Below the pieces are notes generated by a model. It searched no databases, was not told the DNA's origin, and saw only the letters and a program-made list of their open reading frames with translations. Shown here one piece after another: positions 1 to 7,759 of a stretch of DNA of 64,000 nt. Made by a program: the position numbers and the translations under genes. The first letter of the stretch is position 1. Every line of letters begins with the position of its first letter. The DNA is from 40CM-4-69-5 sp036556905 (GTDB lineage: Bacteria; Methylomirabilota; Methylomirabilia; Rokubacteriales; CSP1-6), in assembly GCA_036556905.1 (NCBI GenBank), contig DATBIM010000090.1, forward strand, positions 35,419-99,418, given 5' to 3'.

Positions 1-501
1 GGCGCCAAGGTGCGGGCTGCTGGTGGCGCTCCGGACGCTCGTGTCCTTGGCGATCTCGACGGCGCCAACGCCTGGCTCCGCTCGTTGCCGTACGTGAGCC
101 GCAAGGTCGGCATCTTCGGCACGTGCTCGGGAGGCCGACACGCGTTTCTCGCCGGCTGCCGCCTGAAGGGCCTCGACGGCGTGATCGAGTGCTGGGGTGG
201 ACGCGTGGTCCAGTCCAAGGAAGAGCTCACCCCGAATCAGCCCGTGGCGCCCATCGACTACACCAAGGAGCTCTCGTGCCCGATCCTCGGGCTCTTCGGC
301 AACGAAGACAAGTCCCCAACCCCCGAGCAGGTCAACGCGCACGAGGCCGAGCTCAAGAAGCACGGCAAGCCGTACGAGTTCCATCGCTACGACGGTGCTG
401 GCCATGGCTTCTTCTACTACGACCGTCCGGCCTATCGGCAGGAGCAGGCCATGGACGGCTGGAAAAAGGTCTTTGCGTTCTGTGAGAAAACGCTCCGCTA
501 A
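1..501 (+). CDS. Dienelactone hydrolase family protein (5' truncated by window)
   Basis: The reading frame is already open at base 1, so this is the C-terminal two thirds of an alpha/beta hydrolase of the dienelactone hydrolase family (cytoplasmic carboxymethylenebutenolidase-like). The nucleophile elbow is FGTCSGG, with Cys as nucleophile (codon 124-126). The acid is in the GNEDKSP segment and the catalytic His in GAGHGFF near the C-terminus. This Cys-Asp-His triad is the family hallmark, as opposed to Ser esterases. The substrate cannot be told from sequence; the family opens lactones in aromatic degradation, but many members are general esterases. A small conserved gene follows after a strong ribosome binding site. 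Family sure, substrate unknown. Confidence 0.9.
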   Translation, partial: GAKVRAAGGAPDARVLGDLDGANAWLRSLPYVSRKVGIFGTCSGGRHAFLAGCRLKGLDGVIECWGGRVVQSKEELTPNQPVAPIDYTKELSCPILGLFGNEDKSPTPEQVNAHEAELKKHGKPYEFHRYDGAGHGFFYYDRPAYRQEQAMDGWKKVFAFCEKTLR

Positions 502-522
502 CCGCAGACGAGGAGGTCAACC

Positions 523-828
523 GTGTGCACGATGATTGCCCATCAGGTGAAGCTCCAGGGTCGTGGAAAGAGCGGCCCGGAGTGGTTCGAGGTCCGCGAG
601 GCCAATGTCTCCTACGACCATCCGTATGATTTGCCGCTCGAGCACGCGCTCAACATCGATTTCGTCAACGAGGCCCTCGGTCCGGGCGCCCGGGTGGCCG
701 TGGAGCTGAGCGTAGATGCCGCGCGCCAGCTCGTGAAGACCATCGAAGCCGTGCTCGCGCAGGCCGGCCAGCGCGGGGTACTGGAGGACATTCCCGTCGC
801 CGCCGCGTCCGCTCCCGCCAACGCGTAG
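523..828 (+). CDS. Small conserved protein, DUF6295-like
   Basis: This is a 101-residue soluble protein starting with GTG. The start is set by AGGAGGT at 511-517, five bases upstream. It begins MCTMIAHQV and carries a conserved-looking core: YDHPYD near residue 30, then an LEHALNIDFVNE segment, then ARVAVELS. This pattern matches, from memory, the uncharacterised DUF6295 family; no catalytic function is established. It lies 21 bases after the dienelactone hydrolase, so the two are probably co-transcribed. A perfect 12-bp hairpin follows its stop. There is no signal peptide or membrane segment. It is clearly a real gene, but its function is unknown. Confidence 0.75.
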   Translation: MCTMIAHQVKLQGRGKSGPEWFEVREANVSYDHPYDLPLEHALNIDFVNEALGPGARVAVELSVDAARQLVKTIEAVLAQAGQRGVLEDIPVAAASAPANA

Positions 829-842
829 TCGCGTCACCGCGC

Positions 843-869
843 CGCGCGGGGCGACCCTCGCCCCGCGCG
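843..869. terminator. Perfect 12-bp GC hairpin between convergent genes
   Basis: Bases 843-854 pair perfectly with 858-869 around a CCC loop. The hairpin lies 14 bases after the stop of the plus-strand DUF gene and before the 3' end of the minus-strand SGNH gene. There is no T-run on either side, so termination is inferred from position and stability alone. Confidence 0.5.
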
Positions 870-892
870 AGCCAACGGCCAGCGACGACCGT

Positions 893-918
893 CGGAAGGG
901 GGCGGAGCCCCCCCTCCG
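893..918 (-). terminator. GGAGGGGG(C) hairpin at the 3' end of the SGNH gene
   Basis: The arms are CGGAAGGGGGC (893-903) and GCCCCCCCTCCG (907-918) around a GGA loop. The hairpin starts two bases past the minus-strand stop codon. Near-identical hairpins sit at the stops of the htrA-like gene (35461-35488) and clpB (31673-31701), which suggests one recurring terminator or REP-like element. Confidence 0.5.
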
Positions 919-920
919 CG

Positions 921-2063
921 TTAGAAGAGCGACAGATCGATGGCGTCTCCCATGGCGCGGTAGCCCAGGTCGCTCGGGTGAAGGTGGTCGTCGCAATCGT
1001 AGATGGGCAGCATCCGGGTCGGATGGTCGGGATCGCGCAACGCCCGGTCGAAGTCGACGATCGCGTCGAAGGCGTCGGTCTTGCGCAGCCACTCGTTGAC
1101 CTCCTGGCGGATCGCCTCGCGCTTCGGGTTCCAGGCGCCGGGAAGGAAGGTCTCGTTCTCGAAGGGCGTCAGGGTGCCGCCGATGACCCTGATCCCGCAC
1201 GCCTGGCCGCGCACGGCGAATTGCTTCAGCCCGGCGATCATCTGGGGGGCGGTGACTTCTTCTTCGGGCTTGCGGTGACGGTTCCGCAGATCGTTGGTGC
1301 CCAGCATGATGATGGCATGGGTGACGCCGGGTTGGGCCAGCACGTCGCGGTCGAAGCGGCGCAGGCCACTGTCGCCCCGGATATCGTGCAGGATGCGGTT
1401 GCCGCCGAGCCCCTGGTTCATCACCGCCATCGCCCGTCCGCCCGGCCGCGCCACGAGCCGGCGCGCGAGCTGCGAGGGCCAGCTGTGATGGCCGTCATGG
1501 GTGGAGATATTGGCGTCGGTCAGCGAGTCGCCAAGCGCGACGATGGCGCCCGTGTCTCGTGGTGCGACGACATCGATGCCGCAGACGAAGTACCAGTCGT
1601 CGGTGAGGCGGCCGACCGGCATGCGCTCTTCGGCCGTGAAATCCCCGGGCGGCGAGATGTAGTTGGTCTGCCGCGCATAGCGCCCGGTGATCCCGAAGCT
1701 GACCGGCAGGTCCTCCGGCAGGTGCACGCTGACGGCGAGGTCCGACAGCGGCGCGAACGCGAGCTCGACGGGATCGCTGACGACGAGCGCGCCGGCGGCG
1801 ATCGTTGCGCGGGTTTCGCCGCCGAAGGTGAGCTGCCGGTGCGAGCCCGGCACGATCGCCGGACCGGTGCTGCGCAGGCCGATGTACGCCGCGCCGATCG
1901 TCAGCGGGCGGGTGCCGTGGGCGTTCGAAATGCGTACGCGCAGTCTGCTGCCCCCGATACTGACCCGCGGTATCATTCGCAGCGTATGGTTGCTGAAGGC
2001 GGCGCCTTCAGCGGGTGCCGGAGCCGCAGTCCAGGTGCCGACCCAGTGCGTGTTGTCGATCAT
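921..2063 (-). CDS. SGNH/GDSL-family hydrolase (esterase)
   Basis: Protein of 380 residues if translation starts at the ATG at 2063; an in-frame TTG at 2087 would add eight residues. An N-terminal beta-rich region (about 1-165) is followed by an SGNH hydrolase domain. Block I is ALGDSLTD with Ser180, block II has the Gly in QGLGGN, block III is LGTND with Asn257, and block V has Asp359 and His362 in the DDHLHPSD stretch. All four catalytic blocks are present. The family hydrolyses esters of lipids or acetylated sugars. No clear signal peptide is seen, so it is probably cytoplasmic. It is transcribed away from the flavin oxidoreductases at 2439, and a hairpin follows its stop. Substrate unknown. 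Confidence 0.9.
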   Translation of the reverse strand: MIDNTHWVGTWTAAPAPAEGAAFSNHTLRMIPRVSIGGSRLRVRISNAHGTRPLTIGAAYIGLRSTGPAIVPGSHRQLTFGGETRATIAAGALVVSDPVELAFAPLSDLAVSVHLPEDLPVSFGITGRYARQTNYISPPGDFTAEERMPVGRLTDDWYFVCGIDVVAPRDTGAIVALGDSLTDANISTHDGHHSWPSQLARRLVARPGGRAMAVMNQGLGGNRILHDIRGDSGLRRFDRDVLAQPGVTHAIIMLGTNDLRNRHRKPEEEVTAPQMIAGLKQFAVRGQACGIRVIGGTLTPFENETFLPGAWNPKREAIRQEVNEWLRKTDAFDAIVDFDRALRDPDHPTRMLPIYDCDDHLHPSDLGYRAMGDAIDLSLF

Positions 2064-2438
2064 GGCCTTCAACGTCTCCTTTGACAATCGAGCGGCCCGC
2101 CTCTGTCTCGACCCGTTCTATCCGGTCCGTCCTGCCGTCGTGATCGGACCACAAGCGATCTTATCTCTGCCACCGGCGCGCTCCTGTCAAGGCTGACCGC
2201 GTCGTCCACCGCGGCTGACGCCCGGCAACGCACCAGTTCGCGGTTGACGGCGCCCGCGTCACCGGTGTATGACCGCCGGCATACCGAGCGCCTGGTAGCA
2301 TGCGCAGGGCCCCCGGGTTCGTGGACAGGAAGGAGACGGTCATGTGCCGCAGGAGTCGGATCGTCGGCAAACCGTCTAGCGGGGGCGGGTCAGCGCCGGG
2401 CGGTGGCGGCCGCCCTCACGGCCTCGGAGGACGAGGAC
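2064..2438. other. Divergent intergenic region, SGNH gene / flavin oxidoreductase pair
   Basis: These 375 bases separate two divergent transcription units. They contain the imperfect palindrome at 2141-2151 and a possible 39-codon leader frame at 2342-2461. I see no other convincing gene, and no TTGACA/TATAAT pair could be fixed confidently. Confidence 0.5.
2141..2151. promoter_or_regulatory. Possible GntR/FadR-type operator
   Basis: TGATCGGACCA differs by one base from the TGGTCNGACCA consensus used by FadR-subfamily GntR regulators. It sits in the middle of a divergent promoter region, where an operator would be expected. No regulator gene lies nearby. A single 11-base match in GC-rich DNA is weak evidence. 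Confidence 0.25.
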
Positions 2439-3455
2439 ATGCGCTTCGGACTGTTCGGTAGCGCCCAGGCCAGACGGGGAGGGCCCGACGTCGACAGCGG
2501 CGCGGGCTTCCGGGAGTTCGTAGAACAGAACGTCGAGGCTGAGGCGCTCGGCTATCACAGCACGTTCATCGTCGAGCACCACTTCACGGGGTTCGGCCAG
2601 ATCTCGGCCACCCTCAACTTGCTGACCTGGGTGGGCGCGCGCACCTCCACGTTGCGCCTGGGGACCGCGGTGATCGTGCTGGCCTGGCACAATCCCGTGC
2701 TGCTGGCCGAGCAGGCGGCGACGATCGACTTGCTCTCGGGGGGGCGCCTCGACTTCGGGATCGGCAAGGGCTACCGGTACAAGGAGTTCGCGGGCTTCGC
2801 CACGCCCATGGAGGAGGCCGACGGACGCTTCGACGAGTCCCTGGGGGTCTTGCTCAAGGCGTGGACTTCAGAGGCGCCCTGGTCCCATCGCGGCAAGTAC
2901 TGGCGGTTCGACAACGTCGTGGTGGAGCCGCCGACCGCGCAGAAGCCGCACCCTCCGCTCTGGATGGGCGCGGGCAGCGCCGCCTCCATCAAGAAGGTTG
3001 CGGCCCTTGGCTACAACCTGTTATTGGACCAGTACGCCTCCGTCGAACAGATCGGCGAGCGGATTGCAGTCTTCAAGGCGGAGGTGGAAGCACGGGGGCG
3101 CGTGTTCGATCCGCTGAGCGTTGGGGTGACCCGCTCGATCAGCATCGTCACGACCGCCGAGGAGCTCGAGCGCGCGATGGTGAACCGCGTCGCGGCCCGC
3201 CGGCGCATCGATCGGTTGACGGTCCGCCCCGACGGCACGGCCCCGAACCGTGCGCAGCTGTCCGACGCGGAGATCCGCGCCTCGGCCCTCTACGGCACGC
3301 CGGACGAGGTCGCCGTCATGATGCAAACTCTACGATCCGCCGGCGCGGAGTACGTGCTCCTCAACAGCGCGGGCGGACGCCCGACGCTACGCCGGTTCGC
3401 GCGAGAACTGATGCCGGCGTTCGCCGACGCTGTGGTCGTCCCGGCCATTCGATGA
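2439..3455 (+). CDS. LLM-class flavin-dependent oxidoreductase
   Basis: Predicted 338-residue cytoplasmic luciferase-like monooxygenase using F420H2 or FMNH2. The ATG at 2439 is preceded by GGAGGACGAGG, and translation from here begins MRFGLFG, the usual first beta strand. Family marks are the EHHF segment after strand 2, LRLGTAV in strand 3, and LSGGRLDFGIGKGY, which contacts the cofactor phosphate. The C-terminal part resembles other LLM proteins of about 340 residues. The stop overlaps the start of a second LLM gene (ATGA), so the two are translationally coupled and may act on the same substrate. Family certain; substrate and cofactor not readable. Confidence 0.92.
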   Translation: MRFGLFGSAQARRGGPDVDSGAGFREFVEQNVEAEALGYHSTFIVEHHFTGFGQISATLNLLTWVGARTSTLRLGTAVIVLAWHNPVLLAEQAATIDLLSGGRLDFGIGKGYRYKEFAGFATPMEEADGRFDESLGVLLKAWTSEAPWSHRGKYWRFDNVVVEPPTAQKPHPPLWMGAGSAASIKKVAALGYNLLLDQYASVEQIGERIAVFKAEVEARGRVFDPLSVGVTRSISIVTTAEELERAMVNRVAARRRIDRLTVRPDGTAPNRAQLSDAEIRASALYGTPDEVAVMMQTLRSAGAEYVLLNSAGGRPTLRRFARELMPAFADAVVVPAIR

Positions 3456-4462
3456 CCCGTCGCCCGCCGCGTTACGGAATCAGCCTCGCCAACCGCGGGG
3501 TGCTCTTCGGGGTGACGAGCGTCGACGAGTTGCTCGACGTGTCCGAGCAGGTCGACGCCTCCGGCGCGTTCGATTCGATCTGGGTCGGCGACAGTATCTT
3601 CATCAAGCCGCGCCTGGAGTCGCTCGTGCTCCTGTCGGCGATCGCCGCCCGCACCCGTCGGGTACGGCTGGGGACGTGTTGTCTGTCGACGTTTCCGTTG
3701 CGGGATCCGATCTTCCTCGCCGCTCAGTGGGCCGCGCTCGATCACGTCTCGCATGGGCGGATGGTCCTCGGGGCCTGCGTCGGAGGGGCGCTGCCGCGCG
3801 AGAAGGCGGAGGCGGAGTTCGCGGCGTTTCATGCGGAGCTGAGCGAGCGGGCGCCGAGGCTGGAGGAAGGCATCACGATCCTCCGCCGGCTGTGGACCCA
3901 GGACCACGTGAGCCACCAGGGTCGCTTCTGGCAGTTCCGTGATCTCACGCTCGAGCCGAAGCCCGTGCAACAGCCCTGCCCGCCGATCTGGATCGCGACG
4001 AACCCGAAGCCTGGGCTGGCGCCCCCCCACGTCGCAGACCGGGCGATTCGCCGCGTCGGACTCATGGCGGATGGCTGGATGACGGACAACACGCCGGTGG
4101 AAACGTTCAAGGCGCGCTGGGAGCTGGTCCGGCGGGTCGCGCGCGAGGCCGGGCGCCCGACCCACCAAATGGAGTCGGCGCTCCACCTGATGGTCAACAT
4201 CAACGACGATCGCAACGCGGCGCTCAAGGAGTCCGTGACGTTTCTGCAGACGTACTACAGCCCCGCGATGACGCGGGAGTACATTCAGGGCTGGCTGGCC
4301 TATGGGTCGCCGGCGGCCGTCATCGACAAGATTCGCACCTACGTCGAGGCCGGTTGCACGACACCGATCCTTCGCTTTGCGTCGTGGGACCAGAAGGGAC
4401 AGCTCGCGCGTGCGCTCGCCGACGTGATGCCCGAGGCGCTCGCGCTCCCGCTGGATTATTAG
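3452..4462 (+). CDS. LLM-class flavin-dependent oxidoreductase (second, coupled)
   Basis: A 336-residue luciferase-fold oxidoreductase whose ATG overlaps the previous stop by four bases. It has the family signatures SIWVGDSIF, RVRLGTCCLS, a loop with SHGRMVLGACVGG, and IWIATNP in the C-terminal barrel. It is divergent from its upstream partner, so this is not a recent duplication. The pairing suggests a two-enzyme oxidation module. It ends 75 bases before the convergent minus-strand phosphonate operon. Confidence 0.92.
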   Translation: MTRRPPRYGISLANRGVLFGVTSVDELLDVSEQVDASGAFDSIWVGDSIFIKPRLESLVLLSAIAARTRRVRLGTCCLSTFPLRDPIFLAAQWAALDHVSHGRMVLGACVGGALPREKAEAEFAAFHAELSERAPRLEEGITILRRLWTQDHVSHQGRFWQFRDLTLEPKPVQQPCPPIWIATNPKPGLAPPHVADRAIRRVGLMADGWMTDNTPVETFKARWELVRRVAREAGRPTHQMESALHLMVNINDDRNAALKESVTFLQTYYSPAMTREYIQGWLAYGSPAAVIDKIRTYVEAGCTTPILRFASWDQKGQLARALADVMPEALALPLDY

Positions 4463-4473
4463 CCGGAGGGACG

Positions 4474-4504
4474 CCCCCCAACGCCAGAACGAGTGACTGG
4501 GGGG
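4474..4504. terminator. Weak hairpin between convergent genes
   Basis: CCCCCCA (4474-4480) can pair with TGGGGGG (4498-4504) across a 17-base loop. It sits between the ends of the flavin oxidoreductase pair and the phosphonate operon. The loop is long and there is no T-run, so the assignment is tentative. Confidence 0.3.
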
Positions 4505-4537
4505 TCATGGGGCGCGCTCGAGTGACGGAGCCGATCG

Positions 4538-5344
4538 CTATCGTAGCGCCAGCCCCTGGACGTGGGCCAGGGCGGTGGCGTAGGCGCCCGCGGTGCCGGC
4601 CAGCATGGCAATCGGCGCGCCGGTTTGCTGGGCCGAGGTGACCGGAAAGAGCTGGCCCCCGTCCGGCGCCGTCAGGCGCGCCCCCGCCTCGAGCACGACG
4701 GGCGCAGCGCCGGCGATATCCCAGAGTGCGGCCCGGTGATCGTAGACCACATCGAGGCCGCCCATCGCCACGTAGCAGAGCTGGAGCGCCGTCGAGCCGT
4801 ACCGGCGGATCCGATGCTGCCGCAGCCACTCGAGAACAAAGGGCGGGACCTCGTCATCGAACGGAGATCGGATGGCGATGAGCGAGGTAGCGTCCAGGGG
4901 CGCGCGGCTCGTGACCAGGGGGTGCTCGTTGAGTCGGGCCCCGCGGCCCGCGACGGCCGCGAAGAGCCAACGGGTAAGCGAGTCGTAGACGGCGCCGGCC
5001 CAGGGCAAGCCGTCGCGCAGCACGCCGATCGACACGGCGAAGCCGGGCAGCCCCCGGCCGAAGTTGCTGGTCCCGTCAATGGGATCGACCACCCACTGGT
5101 AGCGGGCGCCAGGCGTGCCCAGGACGAGGTTGTCCTCCTCGGCCAGGATGCCGTCGTCGGGGTAGGCCCGGCGGATCCCCGCGACCACCAGATCCTGCAC
5201 CTCCAGGTCGACGTCGGTCACCGGGGAGCCGTCCCGCTTGTACGACGCGGCGGCCCGGGTCATGGCCTCGAGCGCCACCTGGCCACCCGCGCGCGCCAGG
5301 TCGACGGCCAGGCGATCCCGCGAGGCAGGCTCGTGCGCCGACAT
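4538..5344 (-). CDS. Inositol-monophosphatase-family phosphatase, last gene of the phn operon
   Basis: A 268-residue Mg/Li-sensitive phosphatase-fold protein. The metal site is readable: Glu69/Glu70 in LAEEDN, Asp87 and Asp90 in the WVVDPIDGT motif, and Asp209 in LWDIAG. The ATG at 5344 lies five bases after the stop of the PhnZ-like gene, so it belongs to the same transcript. The family removes phosphate from sugars, inositol or 3'-phosphonucleotides. The C-P lyase route ends in ribose phosphates (PRcP, then ribose 1,5-bisphosphate). The usual enzymes for those steps, PhnP and PhnN, are absent here, so a role as a pathway sugar phosphatase is attractive but inferred. Confidence 0.88.
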   Translation of the reverse strand: MSAHEPASRDRLAVDLARAGGQVALEAMTRAAASYKRDGSPVTDVDLEVQDLVVAGIRRAYPDDGILAEEDNLVLGTPGARYQWVVDPIDGTSNFGRGLPGFAVSIGVLRDGLPWAGAVYDSLTRWLFAAVAGRGARLNEHPLVTSRAPLDATSLIAIRSPFDDEVPPFVLEWLRQHRIRRYGSTALQLCYVAMGGLDVVYDHRAALWDIAGAAPVVLEAGARLTAPDGGQLFPVTSAQQTGAPIAMLAGTAGAYATALAHVQGLALR

Positions 5345-5349
5345 GGCGG

Positions 5350-5922
5350 TCAACAATCGAGGCCCGGCCCCAACGGCTGCGACTGCGGGCCGAAATAGCG
5401 CTCGAGGAGCGTGTGGTAGGCGCGCAGCGGGGGGACGCGCGCCTGCGGCCGCTTGGCCGCGTCGTCCCAGCGACGCAGGCGCAGCGCGTCGGCGAACCAC
5501 GGGTGGGCCTCGATGGCCAAACGCTCGGCGTCGGGCACGGTCCCCCCCTGGGCCTCGAGCGAACGTCGCGAGGCCGGCGAGAGCCCCTGCCGGTAACGCG
5601 GGTCGACGGTGCAGAGATAGCGTTTGGCCACCACGTGCTGGCGGATCAACCACGCGACCCGCGGGGGGACGAAGGGACGCCGCACCGCGGCGGCCTCCGT
5701 CCCGTGGTGGCGCTGCGCCGTCTCGGGGCCGCCAGCCAGGAAGTGCCCGAGATCGTGGAGCAGCGCCGCCGCCACGAGCTCGTCGTCAGTGTGATCGCGG
5801 CACGCCTGGGCGGCGCACTGCAGGGCATGGGAGAGCTGGCTGACCCGGTCGCCATACGCGCGGGCGCCGAGGCGCGCGAAGAGGCCGACGACGTCGAGGC
5901 CCTCCGGACGTGTCGCCTCCAT
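5350..5922 (-). CDS. PhnZ-like HD-domain mixed-valent di-iron protein
   Basis: A 190-residue HD-fold protein whose ATG overlaps the phnM stop (TGATG). It has every metal ligand of PhnZ-type oxygenases at matching spacing: His32, His56-Asp57 (LLHDLGH), His72 or His73, His96 and Asp153 (RRWDD). The segments HVVAKRYL, SLEAQGG and ADALRLRRWD also match my memory of PhnZ. Known PhnZ and TmpB cleave alpha-hydroxyphosphonates oxidatively, after a 2OG dioxygenase (PhnY or TmpA) adds the hydroxyl; no such partner is in this window. Residues I recall as substrate-binding in PhnZ (Tyr24, Glu27) do not align identically. It could alternatively be a phosphohydrolase. Fold and operon membership are firm. 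Confidence 0.85.
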   Translation of the reverse strand: MEATRPEGLDVVGLFARLGARAYGDRVSQLSHALQCAAQACRDHTDDELVAAALLHDLGHFLAGGPETAQRHHGTEAAAVRRPFVPPRVAWLIRQHVVAKRYLCTVDPRYRQGLSPASRRSLEAQGGTVPDAERLAIEAHPWFADALRLRRWDDAAKRPQARVPPLRAYHTLLERYFGPQSQPLGPGLDC

Positions 5923-7061
5923 CACGTCACCGGCTGTCCCGCCCGCCACACCCGACGGACCACGGGTAGCTCGTCGGCGAGGTGGACGCGCACGAGGTCG
6001 GCGCGCAGGCCGGGAGCTACCTCGCCGCGGTCATCGAGGCCGGCCCGCCGGGCCGGCGTGACGGTCACGCAGGCGAGGGCATCGGGCAAGGAGGCGCCGT
6101 GGCGCCGGTGAAGCAGGAAGGCGCCGTGGAGCAGCGCGGCGGGGACGTAGTCGGACGAGAGAATGTCGAGGACGCCGTGCGCGGCCAGCTCGGCGGCCGC
6201 GATGTTGCCGGAGTGCGAGCCGCCGAGCACGAGATTGGGCGCGCCGGCTAGCACGGCGAGCCCGTAGGCCCGGGCCGCTTTGGCGGCCTCGCGCGTGGTG
6301 GGGAACTCCGCGATGGCCGTGCCCGCCTTCGCGGCCTCCTCCACGTGGGCTACCGTGGCGTCGTCGTGGCTGACCAGCGTCCACCCCTGCTCGTGACAGG
6401 CGCGCACGACGGCGGCGCGGTGCGGCGTCGCGAAGCGGGCCTGCTCACCCTGGCGCTGGGCGATGAGCGCCTCGACCTCGGCTTCGCTCAGGCCGTACTT
6501 GCCCCGGTAATACTCGCGGTACTTGTCCAGGCTCACGAACTGCCGCTGGCCCGGCGTGTGATCCATGATGGAGACGAGGCGTACGAGGGGGTCGTCGGCG
6601 AACGACGCGAAGTCGTCGACGACGTGGGCCGTGCTGATCTCGCAGCGCAGGTGGAGCAAGTGCTGGGCGCGCAGGAGCCCCGCGGCCTGGGCTCCCCGGA
6701 CCGCCTCGGCCAGCGCGCGCGGATTGGCCGGGCGCCGGCCGGTGTCGACGACGTAGCCCAGGGCGAGGCTGGCGAAGCACGTCGTGATGCCGGCGGCGGC
6801 GATCTCGGCGTCGTAGGCGATGACGGCGGCCGTCTCCGGCCAGCGAACGCCGGGCCGCGGAAAGGCGTAGCGCTCCAGCACGTCCGTGTGGAGCTCGACC
6901 AGTCCGGGGATGACGTAGTCGCCGTCGCAGTCGATGGCGCCGGGCGCCACCCCGGCCCCCACGTCGATCGCCACGATGCGGCCCTCCACAACCTTGATGC
7001 TGCCGCGCAAGACCTCGGTCCGGGTGACGACGCGGGCGTTGGCCAGGATCAGCTCGCTCAC
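5922..7061 (-). CDS. phnM: Alpha-D-ribose 1-methylphosphonate 5-triphosphate diphosphatase PhnM
   Basis: A 379-residue amidohydrolase-fold enzyme that cleaves pyrophosphate from ribose 1-alkylphosphonate 5-triphosphate, giving the substrate for C-P lyase. The GTG start at 7061 is fixed by a GTGA overlap with phnL. The amidohydrolase signatures are visible: IPGLVELHTD near the N-terminus, LVSHDDAT in the middle and LSSDYVP toward the end, with the DLVRV segment of the final beta sheet. Length and order (phnL-phnM) are typical of the phn operon. It is cytoplasmic. The stop overlaps the next gene by one base. Confidence 0.96.
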   Translation of the reverse strand: MSELILANARVVTRTEVLRGSIKVVEGRIVAIDVGAGVAPGAIDCDGDYVIPGLVELHTDVLERYAFPRPGVRWPETAAVIAYDAEIAAAGITTCFASLALGYVVDTGRRPANPRALAEAVRGAQAAGLLRAQHLLHLRCEISTAHVVDDFASFADDPLVRLVSIMDHTPGQRQFVSLDKYREYYRGKYGLSEAEVEALIAQRQGEQARFATPHRAAVVRACHEQGWTLVSHDDATVAHVEEAAKAGTAIAEFPTTREAAKAARAYGLAVLAGAPNLVLGGSHSGNIAAAELAAHGVLDILSSDYVPAALLHGAFLLHRRHGASLPDALACVTVTPARRAGLDDRGEVAPGLRADLVRVHLADELPVVRRVWRAGQPVT

Positions 7062-7759
7062 GCCGTCGTCCCGTGCAGGTAGACCGTCCGGGTGGACACC
7101 GCATCGCGCACCTCGCGGTCGTGGAACGTGCCCAGGAGGGCGGCGCCGCGATTCCGCGCCTCGCAGATCAGGTCGACGACCACGGCTCGACTGTCGGTGT
7201 CGAGCGAGGCCGTGGGCTCGTCGAGGAGGAGGATGGGATAGTCGGGAGCGAGGCCGCGGGCGACGTTGACGCGCTGCTGCTCGCCGCCCGAGAAGGTCAC
7301 CGGCGACACCGACCACAGCCGCTCGGGGATGCGGAGTCGGTCGAGCACGCGCCGGGCCACCTTCCCGGCCTCTTCCCCCGCCAGGCCACGCCGCCGCAGC
7401 GGCTCGCTCACGACCTCCACGGTAGGGACCCGGGGCAGGACGCGGAGGAACTGGCTAACGTAACCGATCGTGAATCGGCGCACGGCCAGCACCTGGCGGG
7501 GCTCGGCGCGCGCCATGTCGACCACGGTGCCGACGTGGCGGACGAGGATGGCCCCGGCCTGGGCGAGATAGTTACCGTAGATCGTGCGCAGGAGCGTGCT
7601 CTTGCCAGCGCCGGAAGGGTCGCCGAGGGCGACGCACTCGCCCGCCCGGACGGTGAGGCTCACCCCCCGGAGCACGGGCAGCGTCACGCCGTGCTGCGTG
7701 TACAGCGTGAACGTCTTGCCCAGCTCGCGCACGTCGACGAGCACGGCGCTCGCGCTCAT
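7058..7759 (-). CDS. phnL: C-P lyase complex ABC-type protein PhnL
   Basis: A 233-residue ABC nucleotide-binding protein that in E. coli works with the C-P lyase core rather than in transport. The signature FSGGEQQR and Walker B LLLDEPTASLD are intact. The P-loop reads GDPSGAGKST, so the first Gly of the usual GxSGxGKST is Asp47, although Lys53 and Ser54 are kept. PhnC and PhnK in the same operon have normal P-loops. A single A-to-G change would restore Gly, so this may be natural variation or a base error. Start and stop overlap phnK and phnM by four bases each. Confidence 0.95.
   Translation of the reverse strand: MSASAVLVDVRELGKTFTLYTQHGVTLPVLRGVSLTVRAGECVALGDPSGAGKSTLLRTIYGNYLAQAGAILVRHVGTVVDMARAEPRQVLAVRRFTIGYVSQFLRVLPRVPTVEVVSEPLRRRGLAGEEAGKVARRVLDRLRIPERLWSVSPVTFSGGEQQRVNVARGLAPDYPILLLDEPTASLDTDSRAVVVDLICEARNRGAALLGTFHDREVRDAVSTRTVYLHGTTA

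Noticed and set aside
2244..2438. N-terminal extension of the first LLM protein by 65 codons
   Set aside because: The extension is low-quality sequence; the ATG at 2439 has a ribosome binding site and starts exactly at the family's first strand.
7062..7316. Upstream extension of phnM
   Set aside because: It lies inside phnL in another frame; the GTGA overlap at 7058-7061 fits the operon's rule.
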